This document shows, piece after piece, positions 1 through 12,400 of a stretch of 64,000 nt of DNA. The DNA is from Dipylidium caninum (Eukaryota > Platyhelminthes > Cestoda > Cyclophyllidea > Dipylidiidae). Both the position numbers and the translations under genes were made by a program. The first letter of the stretch is position 1. Each line of letters begins with the position of its first letter. Under the pieces are notes generated by a model. It made no database searches. It was not told the DNA's origin and was given only the letters and a program-made list of their open reading frames with translations. Where the stretch lies: NCBI GenBank assembly GCA_017562135.1, contig QEYB01000911.1, forward strand, positions 372,001 to 436,000, in the 5' to 3' direction.

Positions 1-446
1 AACTGGATAAATACGCGCGTCAACACGCATTGGTTCTAAACATCATGCTCTTTATCGATAGCCCGCAATACCTTCCCGACCCTAATCTTCGGCAAGTCCT
101 TTTATGTATTTGTGTTTTGAGATCTTGTGCTGGGAAAGAAGGTTTATGTTTGTCTGTACTCATATCACCCTCGTCATTTGTAGTCAAATTTACTACTGAT
201 TTACCACTCTCCTTTTTTGCCATGCTAATAAAAATTCAGTTATACTAGATTTATATTCGAGTTTGAGGTTACATATGTTATTTGTTTTACAAGTGAAATT
301 AATGGATAATGTATTAGTGTTATTTTCGATGTATTCAGAATAACTTGCCTACCACTTCTTTGGGTCACCATATTGTGGTTGTTGTTGATCGTTTTGCGTA
401 TCCATCCCCAATGCGAGCATAATTATAATGTTTTTGTTTTGCATAG

Positions 447-3400
447 CCGACAGTTTTATTTACAATTGAGGCAGGATGTGCTTACCAAACAACTTAAATT
501 GGCCTCCAAGCAAGCCATTAAGTTGATGGCCTATAGCCTTCAAGGTACCGTTTTAAATGATGTCACTATAGATCCCTCAAATGATCATTTTAACGTTGTT
601 TTGCTTTATAACTCCAGCTGAATATGGGGATTTTGTTGATTTCGAGACGACTGCCCACATGTGGCGTGAAAGACCGATGGTTTTAGCTGTATGTTCCTTC
701 GCATTTAGTCGTTGCAGTGTCCAATGCAAATGGTGCATGCCATGCTATGGTTTTTCCCCGTTGATGTGCGCAGCATGGCAGTTTTTATAATCATTTTTTG
801 ATTGCCTTGAGTTTAATCAGTAGGATTTTGGTTGCAAACTGGATACTGAGATTATCATTCTACCGCTGTGTACATTTTTCCTCAAATCCTTCCAACTTCT
901 CGGAGGAAAGCAGATAAATTCGATATCACTGAAAATGCATTCGTATCAAAGTGGCTTGTGTGTCGATGAAAAAAGCATGCTTATCGCTATCTCCTTCTTA
1001 TATTATTCTTTCGAAGTCTTTTGCCTTTCGACCCGTTCAAATTTGATTGGAGATGAACAGCAGACATCATTGATTAAGAGAGGCACCAGTGCAACGCAAA
1101 TAAAGTGATTTATGCTTTTTCATGCACTTGTAAAAATAGTCTGCAACGGGGGGAAGTGTTGAGCTGGGGAGTCTTGAGCACATCGACGATATTATTTGGG
1201 GTTACTGCCAACTCCGCGGCGTCACTCAGGATAACGCCATCTGGTATTACCTCGATGAAATTCGTCGGCTCTCCAACTACGGAGTCCAACTCTTTTTTGG
1301 CTCGGTATGCTTTCATGGCAAATTCCTTTTCAAAATCTTCTTATTGCGTGCATATTTTTTTCTGCTCGAGAGGTTCGTTCATCCGAGGCAACGAGTTTAA
1401 GAGTAATTAAACCTCAGTTTTTCACTTCCTTTATGGAATGACCGCGGTACTCATCGTAGCGACCCTCTCTTAATTATTTTTAACATTTAGGCATTTGCAG
1501 AGTGTGACTCGGCTATATTACTGGATGAAGTAGAAGTCTTAAAAGACGTAGATACAAAATTACCAGTTAGTTAAACACCAACGGTGGTGGAAACAATTGA
1601 AACATCCATTCGGAGGGCTCATCAAAAAATGATCGTTTCAGTACTTGCTGGACGCGTTACACCACGGGATGAGAGTGACACTTGTCTATACAAGTGGGTA
1701 AACATTCTGCACTTTTGCGAGCCTTCTGCGTCGTATTGCGAAGTCAGTAAGGACGGCGAAACGATGAAGTAGTTGACCTCCATTACTCAGCTATTCGCTG
1801 TTGGGACACATTTCGATGTGAGGTAGTGTTTTAGTCCATAGTTTATGGCGTCCTTTTGGTTGGAATTGGCTGGTAATCCACGAAAGGTGTGTTGTTAGCT
1901 AGTGCGTGCATCCACTAAAATTGGGATCAGTTGGCTTTGTTATCCATCCTTTCTTCAGACAGTCACGGGTGAGGCCGCCCAACTTGGTGTCTCTCGAAAT
2001 GGTCTCACTATCTCAACGATATGTCCCATCAACCCTTCAGTTTCCAAGTACAAGTAAGATGGTATTACATTCTACTTGGTGGCATGTCCCTTAATGTTTC
2101 CTCAAATCGCAATGGGCATAGTCTTGAAAAGTTAGGGAAAATTTGGTGTCACAGCTGCGTATCTATTTGTTATCGTCAGCATGTTTTTTCACCACAAAAA
2201 ATACGTATTCTTCACGCCTCTCCTCCCCTGGAGTATTTGCCGCGCATAGCAATGCGATTACTTTTATCCCACCATGCACAGCTGCAGCACTGTGGGTGCG
2301 TGCACCCAGCCAATCACACGCCAGCTCTCATGATTGGTTCGCAGCGCACATCGACCCGACTGGCGATCTTGTCTCTCCCCGCGGGACTGCAAGCGCACAA
2401 AAGACGATTACCTCCCCTGGTTTCGTTGGCAATTGTAAGACGAATGAGATGTCAAAAACGACCAAATCTTGTGGGTTATGGAGGACATCGGCGGAGGGAC
2501 TTCCCATCCACTGGCTTTTCCTTCATGGCCGACGGCCAGACTGTCGTAAAGCGTCACGAGAACTTTTAAATTAGGGCATAAGTCAGTTGCAAAGCTACAA
2601 TGAAAGAAGTTCTCAAGGTTTATCTTAGGCAGATCTGGCTAATTTGCACGAAAGAAATGTATCAGTCTGATCACTTAATCCCATTTCACTGTCTGTGAAG
2701 CAATCAGTGCGGCTTATTTGCGATGCGGTCGTTGCTTCATGTGTTAACCTCCTGACAATTAGTCTGAACTAACGCCTAGGCACTTGATCCAAGACCATCC
2801 TGCCGCATAGCAAGAAGGACGAATTTTCCCACCGTTATACGATGTGTCTACTAACTTATCCGACACCTGACAACCGCTTGCACCGCTTTTGCTCCAAAAA
2901 ATGCTTCCTCCTACCATCTCTCCCCTAACGTCAATGCCCCTCACTGAAGTCTTGTCAAGACTCTCTTACTGTCCTCGGGCCAGCATAACCTCACAGTTCA
3001 CCTCAAACAGGCAGGGCGCAGCTCAGGAACACCCCATCTGCCTCTCTGACACGTAACACCTTCTCCGTCATTGGGCGTTTCGTTACCCTGCTCAATCAAA
3101 AAAGGTCAGAATAGCATCTCGTGTGAGTGGATGAGTTGATCAAATGTCTCGTAGAACCCCTTGAAAAGTGTCTGCCTCGATACTCGACGGGTGCACTGGC
3201 AGACTGACACTTGTTCATTGTTGATGGACGTCGGGTCGACTCACATCGAGCACTGAATGCCAGTCGGTGGCTGACATGGAGCTTCCGCGGTTTACCAAAG
3301 CCAACCTCTTCTCCGCCCGCCATTTCATGTTGTTCTGTCTCACCATCCTGACATTTTCTCTTTCCAGGTGGGAGGACATAAAGGACCTGGCGTATTCACG

Positions 3401-6400
3401 TAAGACCTTCACCATCCAACTTCTCAAAAAGGCCAAGTCCATACATTTTGTGTTTGTAAGTTTCACATGCCATCCTTATGTATATATTTTAGGTTGGAAA
3501 CTATGAAACGGGCGTGCGTTATTGTTTATTCTGTCTTCAGCTGCACTGATGGAGACGACTTGTAATGCACGCTCGATGCGTTTATTTTCAAATTTTAAAG
3601 GCGATCTTCTTAATCATTTCGTGAAATTTTTTCGTTTTTGTATCTCATTTCTATTTTATCTTTTGCCTAAGCTAGCCGGAAACAAAAAGCAATTTACATT
3701 TACTTTTATTGTACGGAAACGTTAATGATGTATCCGGAGATGGATCCACTGATGAAAAAATGCTCGGTGGTGGTTCTAAAATTTTTTTGCGGCAATTTAG
3801 ACATTGCAAAAGAGCGTCGAGGAAGACCACCGGTCCATGTAGATGACGAAGAGGAAGAATTAAGGACGACTGTGGGATCCGAGCGGCACACGGAACTATT
3901 CGTGAACGTGGGCAAAAGTGCATTGGACCAGATATCCAAACAGCTGCGGTAGAACAACATCGACTGCAATAGATGTTAAAGGAAAAAAAGTGGGACTCCT
4001 ATGCGTCGGTCGGAGGAAGTGACGCAACTTCAAATGATTGCTCATTATTTGTTGAAACGTGGATTTTGCACGATAGTCGAAACTATCGAGCAAATGGGTA
4101 GGAGAGAATAAACTCGCAGGCACGAGCCTAAGTAGAAATCTCGGGAAAGCCCTACGACCGGACGAAACCATAGCAACGGCGGCGTCCCATTGTCGTGAAG
4201 TTGTTGTCGTGCGTGAGAAAGTTATGAAGGAAAAACAATTGGCATCGCTTAATCGGCACGGTCCAAAATGGCCGCCTGACAACGCATGAAATGCGCAGAA
4301 AATTCTGCCACTTCCTCCGTTCTTACCTGGAATTTCGCCGACCGACGATTACCTTTTTGTAATTGCGAAATTTTCTGGAGAAAAAAGTACAATATCTGAG
4401 ATGGTATTATACAATACTTTGAATAGTTCATTAACCGTCGCCATAAAGATTTTTCAAAAAGCACATATGTGACTTGCTCAGTCGTTGCCAATAGAAAGTA
4501 TTCCGCTTGAATATAATAAATAACGGGAAAAGTTGCGCTTCGTGATTTATACTTACATTCGGCGCCCATTTCGTAGTTTCCCAACTAATAGTTAATGTGT
4601 ATCTCGAACGATCCACTGCAACCGCGTCACATCTCGCCTTTTGCCTTGCCAGGAAGACACACAGGATGCGCGATATCTCTGGAACTTTTGCATCCAAATG
4701 CACAACAGCTACATTCATTACTGGACGCATGTGAAGTAAGTCGTCAGTGGTTGACGTTAACCCCTTTCTCTCCTCCGCTGCAGAAGACTACCACCCCTCC
4801 CCCCTCCCCGGTTTCCCTCATTCACGGGTCAGGCGCGCATTTATATGACGGCAGCGGTGGTGGACTTGTGGGGATCCCAGCGCCGTGCCGAGTGCACACA
4901 GTCCCTCCCAGATCCGCCCTGACGGGCGACAATCTCAGTTGAACTTTCACTTAAGGCATGTGGTCGGTGAGCTGGGCCCAGATTTCCCGAGCTCCTCACG
5001 CCCTTGTTCCTGCAAGTTCTGCCCACAATTGGTAGAACTTTAGCCGAGTGTTCCGACAGCCACCTGAGTTGGTATGCATGGAAGTCAAGTAGTGGCGGTG
5101 TGTGGAACACCTTAACCTGGGAACCAGTGGAGTGAATGATATCATTCTCTTCGTGAGATAAACGCCTTTTTTCAGGGATCTTTTGCGCGGAAATGGATGT
5201 ATGCTGCCTACACCGACGTCTCCTGTACGCCAAGAGGTTGATGTCATGTGCATGCAATTTTTGTATGTTCGCTCGCATGAAGGCCTGCTTCTGGAGGTCG
5301 AATGGTCACTCCATCCGCCGCATTGGCCACTTACCAAACGCTCGGCCTGGCAAGGCGGACGCTTATAACACCGTCTTCTCATTTCTCCTTCCTCTCTTCC
5401 ATCTTTAGCCTTCGTGTGACTTCGGAGGCAAATCGCCACAATTTTCCAGCAAGGGTGCGTCCTCTCAATTGCCTCCGCTGTGATGGCGATAACATGACGG
5501 ATGGGCAGCGTTGTTGGCAATGGGGGTGAAGAGGGGAAATTGCTTGTCCTCAGTGCTCCTAAAGGCCTTCACGCAGTGCCAACACCGCCTAGGGGGCTAA
5601 AAGTGCCCCATCGCAACAGGCTAATAGTTTTGTTCGGTGGACGTGACCCCCCCTCCGTATTATCGCGGAGAGTACAGCGGTGAGAAAGGAGTCACCAAGT
5701 TTACTTCCCTCATTTTTGGAGCTGACGCCATTTACCAAGGCATTGGAGGGACAGCGTTGTTGTTTATCTCTTTCATGATGCAGTTGGGAGTGAAAAAGAA
5801 TGCCCAAGTGGACAATGAATGGAGACGAGAATCTTCTCGTGTACTGGGAAGTCTCAGTTGACCGGTGTATTCGGGCAGGTGGACAGAGTCAGAGTGCTTG
5901 GGAAAGGACGTGGTTCCGCGTGATAAGGCGTTTAATTAAGCCACATTTGACTACCTATGGGGGAACTGGAAATTTTTTTACCTCCGCTGAACCTTGGCTG
6001 AGACATTTGTTAGCCTACAGCTAAGAAGGGACACATTGACCGATTGTAGGCGAGTCGGAGACGTCCGGTGTGGTGGTGAACAACTCGAATTCTACTACCA
6101 CTGTGGGCAGTGTGGCCTCCATGCACGCGACGATTGGACAAGGCGGCAACAACTCGCTCACTTCTCTGCAACAGGCACACACAAATCATCCTATCAGCTC
6201 GTCATTGCCCGCCTACGGCTCCACAGAGGCGGAGCATGACGCTGGCGTGTCCCACGAGCCGACCGCGCTTTCGGTGGCCTTGGCGTACAATGCCCAGCAA
6301 GAGGACAGCGAGGGCGGTACACTGGTGGACACTCTGGACTCGCAAATGCTCGTCAATCGCTGCGTCACCTGTCTCCCCGTCCGCGGTTGCCTCCGCCGCG

Positions 6401-9400
6401 GCGCTCCGCCCAAATCCGCCGACATGTGCCACTCCGCGGGTCAGATTCAGCTGCCTCAAACCCCGTCGACCGGGCCTGCGCTGCCGAGGAAAAAGCATCA
6501 TCACCATCATAGGAAGCACCGGCTTCAGACGGTTCCCCTTTCTGTGGCACAGGGCACCACAAACGCCGAAGAGGTCGCTGCTCGCTACAACATGAGTTTG
6601 GCCGAGTCCTCCTCCGGATCTTCTAGCGACTCGGAATTCGACTCAGATGTCTGTTCTACGGGCGCGGAGACGAGTTCCTCGAGTAACTCGTCGCGCCGAG
6701 GCGACGGCGACGTTGACACGCAAGATCAACAGCACGGATTTCGTCGACTTCTCGCCGGTTCGCACCCAAGCGTTGGAGCTGCCGTCTCGCTCCGCCCCAT
6801 CCTCTCTAGTTTTAGCCAGCATCACTACCGGTTGCAGCAGAATTGGCGGGAAGAGGGAATTGTCACCAATGATGACCGGCAGAATTCGCCTGCACGGCAG
6901 CTGGGAAGTGGCGGCGTCACCGCCGAGGGTAAATCCGTCACAGGAGAGAGCCATGGTTGGTTGGCCTCGGCAAAACGCCTCACCAGCGCTCTGTCCGAAT
7001 CTCTTACTCGTCGGGCCCTCTCCTCGAACCCCTCTACGGCAAGTAAACTCTCACCTTCTTCGACCCCTCAGGTGTGAACCAGGCTGTTTCTACGTTGGCA
7101 TTCTCTTATTTAAATTTTCTGACTCGCCTCTTCTGACACTGTCTTAGCTACTTTCTCGAGGACCGAAGTCCGTTGGAATCGCTCAGGTTATTCGTCCAGA
7201 GCAGCCATCCGCCAACTCGAATTCCAGCCCGATAGAAAACGGTGGATGTTTCGACGATGGTCGGCGGAGACCGTCGAGGCCGCCACTCCCACCGGGAAGT
7301 GGCGGAGAGGCGACAAGTCGGCACCCCCCGCTGTGTTTCAATCCAAACGCACCTCAACGAGGGGCGTCGGCAGGTCCGACAACCTCCGGGACCACACCCA
7401 CGAATATGAATATTTTGGCGCCCTCCTATCCCCTGCACCACTCGCTCTACGAAGTCCCGACAGAATCGCGTCTGCAGATACGATTACAGCCGCCCAGTCC
7501 TCCAAGCAGTCAAGAGGAGGCCTCCTGGCGACTGGCTCAGCATCCAGGCTTGTGGATTAATAGGCTGACAAACTCGAGCAACCTCGGGGAATCGCGTCAA
7601 CAGACGCAACAACAACAGCAGCAGCAGCAGCAGCCACAACAGGCCTATTTCGAGACGGAGATGGTGCCCGCTCCGACGACCACCGCTCAACAGGCGATGA
7701 CTTCCTCCTCAATGACGTCTTCCTCCACTTCTACGTCAACTTCATCGGCCGGTCCTGTCGCCGCAGTGGCAACGGAAGCGACGGTCACACACTCCATTTC
7801 CTCTTCGCCCTCCAGTCCGGCGTCGTCTATTGTGGAGGATGAGATGATGTTAATAATGATGCGGGCTGATAAGGAAGATGACTCCTCTTCCACAATGTCG
7901 TATTCCGCGTGTGGCGGGAGTCGAGCAGTGGGGAAGACAGCGGCTGTCGTCACGCCAATTCAAAAGCAAAATACGCCACAGCAGCGGCGCCAGAGGTCGT
8001 CGTCGGGCAGCGGAGGGCCGCTCCACCTACTCACCAACTCCGACATTCACCAACTGCTCAACTTGACAAAGATGAGGGTATGTGCGGCCATTTCGACGGG
8101 GACTATGAATGTTTGAGCATTCTTCTTACCATTCCACCATCGAATGTACGGCATCAGAGTGGATGAAAATCTTGGTCCCCCGCCCCCGCCTCGGTGACCC
8201 AATTCGTCTAATTTCACACATTTGAATAAACTTCTCCCTTCGGCCACACTCGTATCCTGTAGTGTCACGGATGTCTGTTTCACGCCTAGGAAACAGCGCT
8301 GGTGCATCGCCTGCTGGCGGAGTACCGCCAGACCCTGTTGCTGCAGCAGTCCCTCCATGCTAACAGCATGAGCACACCCAACCTCGCGGCCAGTCAAGAA
8401 CTCCACACCACTGCGTCTACCGCTACTGCTGCCGCTGTCACCTCCAACGGCTTTGCCAACTATAACGGCGCTGTCGACGCCGCAGCCGACACAGTTCCGC
8501 AGTCCGTAGAGGATGGCTGCCTTCTGCAACGCGCCAACGCCCAGAGACGCACTGAACCCCACGGGCCCGCTGGCTCCTATTTCGGGTGGGTCCGTCCGCG
8601 GGTGGGCAGCGTTAACCCGACCACTGCGGTGTCCGTCTCTAGTAATAGACAACCTCGAGCACAGTTTTGGCCTCCAAAGACAGTATTTTTACCAATATTT
8701 TCCCCTTTACTGTCCAAGGTGCCGCCATACTTCGCTTTTATGGGTCCTTCGTTGACCATGAACTAAAATACAGCCAGTGTCCGTGCCATTCATTCCTCAG
8801 TCCACTCTGCTCGCTCACGTGAGGTGTCGGGCGAAGGAGTCGAGGTCAGAGGTCACAGAAAGCAGTCATCGGGGACCCCGTCCTGTGGCCGTCGGGGCAT
8901 CCGGGTGCATGATCTTTCGATCTTAACGCGGTTTCTGCTCTTCCAAGATGTACTCATCGACTCGTCCGTCTGTGCATAAATAACGTAAACACGGTCCTCT
9001 GTCTAATAAACCCGTGGTAAGAGAAGTAGGAGTGTTGTGCAGAGGTGCGAGAAACCTTTGAATTGGCCACAGCCCGTCTCCGAGAGAGGTTCAGAAGTTC
9101 CCCTCCCTTCTCTCGTCTTTCAACGCAATTGAGACTCCTTTTTGGAGATGTGATTAGTACGGGCTCGTTCACTCCAGCAACAAAAACCCCAAGGTGCACT
9201 CGTTGTCGTCGTAGCGACGACGACAACCGTCTCTTCTAGAGACTTGCGAGTGTAGCAACTCGGTTGGAGTGTTTAGGATTTCCCAGACTTTGAATGCAGT
9301 GCAAAGCGGGGGTGGAAAACACAGCTGGTCCCCAAAGTCGAGGCTTACCAGAGTTGATCCTAACGAGGACTGTGATATTTAGTAATGTGGGCGGATACCG

Positions 9401-12400
9401 CGTTGGCAAGGGATCGAGGTGCGCACAGCACAACGCTCGCAACCACCAAATCTCCGACTCCTCGGACTACGTCAATGCCTGTGCTTTCCAGTGCAACCAC
9501 GGATGCCTCTGCAGCGCCAACCACATGGTCGGTCCCGAGTCGTTAATTCGCCTCCACTCCTGTCATCCCCCTTCCCACCTCCCCAAGCGTTTATTTGCCC
9601 TCCACAGCAAACCAGTGTCCACAGCACCACGGACAACGACTCCAACGCCACCTTCAGGGTCCTCTCCGAGGCCGAGGGCGGACGGAGCCACTACTCGAAC
9701 AGCCGTCATCAGCATGGCCAAAACCACCAGCATCACGGTCAGCAGACCGACCATCGCCATCATCACGAGGACTCGTGCACCAATAACAGTGACCTTTTGA
9801 CCTCGTCTAACTGCTCGCAGCAGGGCTGGAGCGCAGTGGCCAAATCGAACTCCTTCAATCACCATCCCCAACGTTTCGCCGGTGGAAGATCTCGACACAC
9901 CCACGAGATGTGCAAGTCAGCTACCCCAGGTTTGCAAGCATCTTTTGTCTCTCCACGATCTTCTCTGTGGGCGCTTCAGGCGCGTCACCTGTCAAATTGC
10001 CCGTGAGTTGGATAGGACACGTCCAGGGAAAACTTCTCCCAGCCTTCAACCAAATAATATTATGGCTTACCTTCCATTCGTTAAGTGTAGATGCTCACTC
10101 GGTCGACGAAGATACTTTGGGGTTCGACTAATGATTGTGAAGATTAAAGGAACGTGCTGTCCGGCGAGCCAAAGACATTTCACCGCTAGAATGTCCTCCT
10201 TCGAAGGTGACATTCGATCTGCTTGCGCGCGGATTCTTTGAGACTAACCTCCACGCATCCATGTTCGATATACCCATCGCGCAGGCCGTCGCATTTGTAC
10301 TTCTTCCGAACCGACACGCCTTCATTTGGCACGAAGGCTACACAGAATAAGTCAAGATATCCCCCTTTTTCGGTGTGAGCCAGCAAAGATGACGTCAAAG
10401 TTGTCACCGCAGTTGTCGACTACCACACGGACCTAAAGTGTACCTTAACTGTGAACTGACCGGGCAAAGTAGGCGACTGGTGTCCCACGACCTCCGCTGC
10501 GGCAGCCAACTCGTAGAGGGCGGTTTTGCTGCGATCACCGGGCTTTCGACTGTCCAGATCCCCGTTTTGCCCCTTTCAAGTGACTGTTCTATGGAACACG
10601 ACTTTGGTCAGGCTGAGGTGAATGTGTGGGCCAATGCCTCTTGGTGGGGCATCTGAAGGCACCCGGTCAGAAGATAAAACTAATGTGTGTTGGCTCGCCT
10701 CAGTGCGAAGGTGCCCTCGAAAGATCGCCTGCTTTGGATTTTCTGATCACTGAATCACCTAGTCTCCGTTTTGCGATGTTTTTACTGCTGGCGAGATCAG
10801 CGATCCGGTCTGTTGGCGAAAAAACTAGATTTTGGGGTATCCGCGCAGTGTGCTGCGTTAATTATTCTCATTTCCGACCCGCGCGTGTTGGGCAACTTAG
10901 ATTAAATTGTCAATTCACCTTGGGAGAGTGTATGTTTGGCCTTGTAAGCGTAAGTCTTCTCCCCTCCGCCAGATAACTTCCGTCATCAAAAGCACTGTGG
11001 AAGCCCCAGTGCGGCAGGAGGCATTCACGAGACCGAGGACCGCCGAGTCGGTAGCGACTTCAGCAACAGCAGCAACACCAGTGTGCCTCAGCAGTCCGCC
11101 CTCTTCTCGCGCAGCAAGACCTTCGCGCACGCCTCTCCGTCTCACTCTACCCCGCGTGTCACCTTCGTCCACACCTCAGACAAAAGTGACAATGGCGGTG
11201 GAAGCGGTCATCTCCATGGCGGGGAGTACGAAAATCTCGAGGTAGACACTGTCTATGCCTGCTTTTCCAAACGTATACTACCGACAAAAGAAACTTCTCT
11301 CATTTTCCTCTGAGTAGACCAATTCTCAGCTTCTCAATTCAATTAGTCGCAAATCCACCACGGATATCTCCGTCAAGTCTTCCAGTTCCGACTTCTCCTT
11401 CGAGGAGTACAGATTCAGTCAGCGTCCACAACGCCGAAACTGCTCTTCAAAACTCACCGACGCGCACTGTGGCGGCTCGTGTCATCGCCACCAACACTGT
11501 CCCCATCGCGATCACCGAAAATGTCATTTTGGTCGTCCTCTGATCGCTTCGTCGTCCACCTCGAAAAGATCCACCCTTCCGAGCATTTCTTGCGATGGTG
11601 GCGGCGGACATATTCAACTCTGTTGGGAGCACTTGCGTGCCCTAGAACAACTGGGAACACCCAAAGAAGTTCACATCGACACTCCCGTAATCCAGCGTAG
11701 GAAGCAGAAGTCAGAGAAACAGAAAGAGTCCTGCTGCAGCTATTGCTCCGTCTCGCCGCGCCATCGTTACATGGAGAAGGCGAAGTCGTTCGACCCCTAC
11801 CAGCCGAAGGCCTCCCTGCGACACCGATGTTCCGCCAGTCCAGTTTTCAGTGTAGAGGCGGTACAGTCGCAATGCGACTTGTGTCGACGACAAAGACGAT
11901 GGAGGGTGGGTTTCGGAAAACCTCACTGTGGATGCTACGATTTTGGTGGATCTGGAGACAATGATGGTGTCTCAGATGACGCCGAGGAGGAAGAAGATGA
12001 CGATGAGGAAGAGGAGGAGGAGGAATTTTCATCCTCCCGAGCTGTCAGTGACTCTTCGTTGGCCTCGTCGGCTCTTCCAGGAGTTCGAGACACCGCCTCC
12101 ATAATGGTTTCTTCCTACGAATTTGAATGTCAACAACAACAGCAGCAATTGCACATTGGGTCGTCCTTTGACAACACCAGCGGCAGTGCAACGCCTCGAC
12201 GATGCAAAAATAAGCCCCCAACTCCGAAATTCATGGAAGACAGACGTGGCTCGATAAACCGGCTCCGATCCCACGTCAACTTCTATGAAGACAGACATAG
12301 GACATCAGCAAAAAATGACCGGGAAGCGCAGGTTTGTTTGCCCTTAAAGAGGTGGGGTCTTCAGAAAATATTCTTTCTTCACAGAAGTCGTGGTTTTTAG

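Larger units (their letters stand above)
3490..4587 (+). mobile_element. Decayed mariner-like transposon, copy 1
   Basis: The left end reads TTAGGTTGGAAACTATGAAA and the right end, reverse-complemented, TTAGTTGGGAAACTACGAAA. These are matching imperfect terminal inverted repeats, each next to TA, the mariner target. Inside, 3725-3952 encodes NLDIAKERRGRPPVHVDDEE, the region of mariner transposases around the GRP linker after the N-terminal helix-turn-helix. The rest is broken by stops and shifts, so no active enzyme is made. The element is about 1.1 kb, shorter than the usual 1.3 kb. It lies in the FERM gene intron between exons 3368-3455 and 4653-4735, on the same strand, and matches copy 2 at 53.3 kb along its length. 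Confidence 0.85.

Noticed and set aside
2021..2574. 182- and 143-codon overlapping plus frames
   Set aside because: Two frames open at once, no family resemblance, no clean splice context. Considered low stop density by chance.
6202..6954. Minus-strand open frames over the FERM tail
   Set aside because: Arg/Gly-rich shadows of Ser/Ala/Pro coding sequence on the plus strand.
11347..11700. Alternative frame of the FERM exon at 11.4 kb (118 codons)
   Set aside because: The other frame continues open to 12331 and has the Ser, Cys/His and acidic blocks typical of the gene; the alternative stops at 11700.
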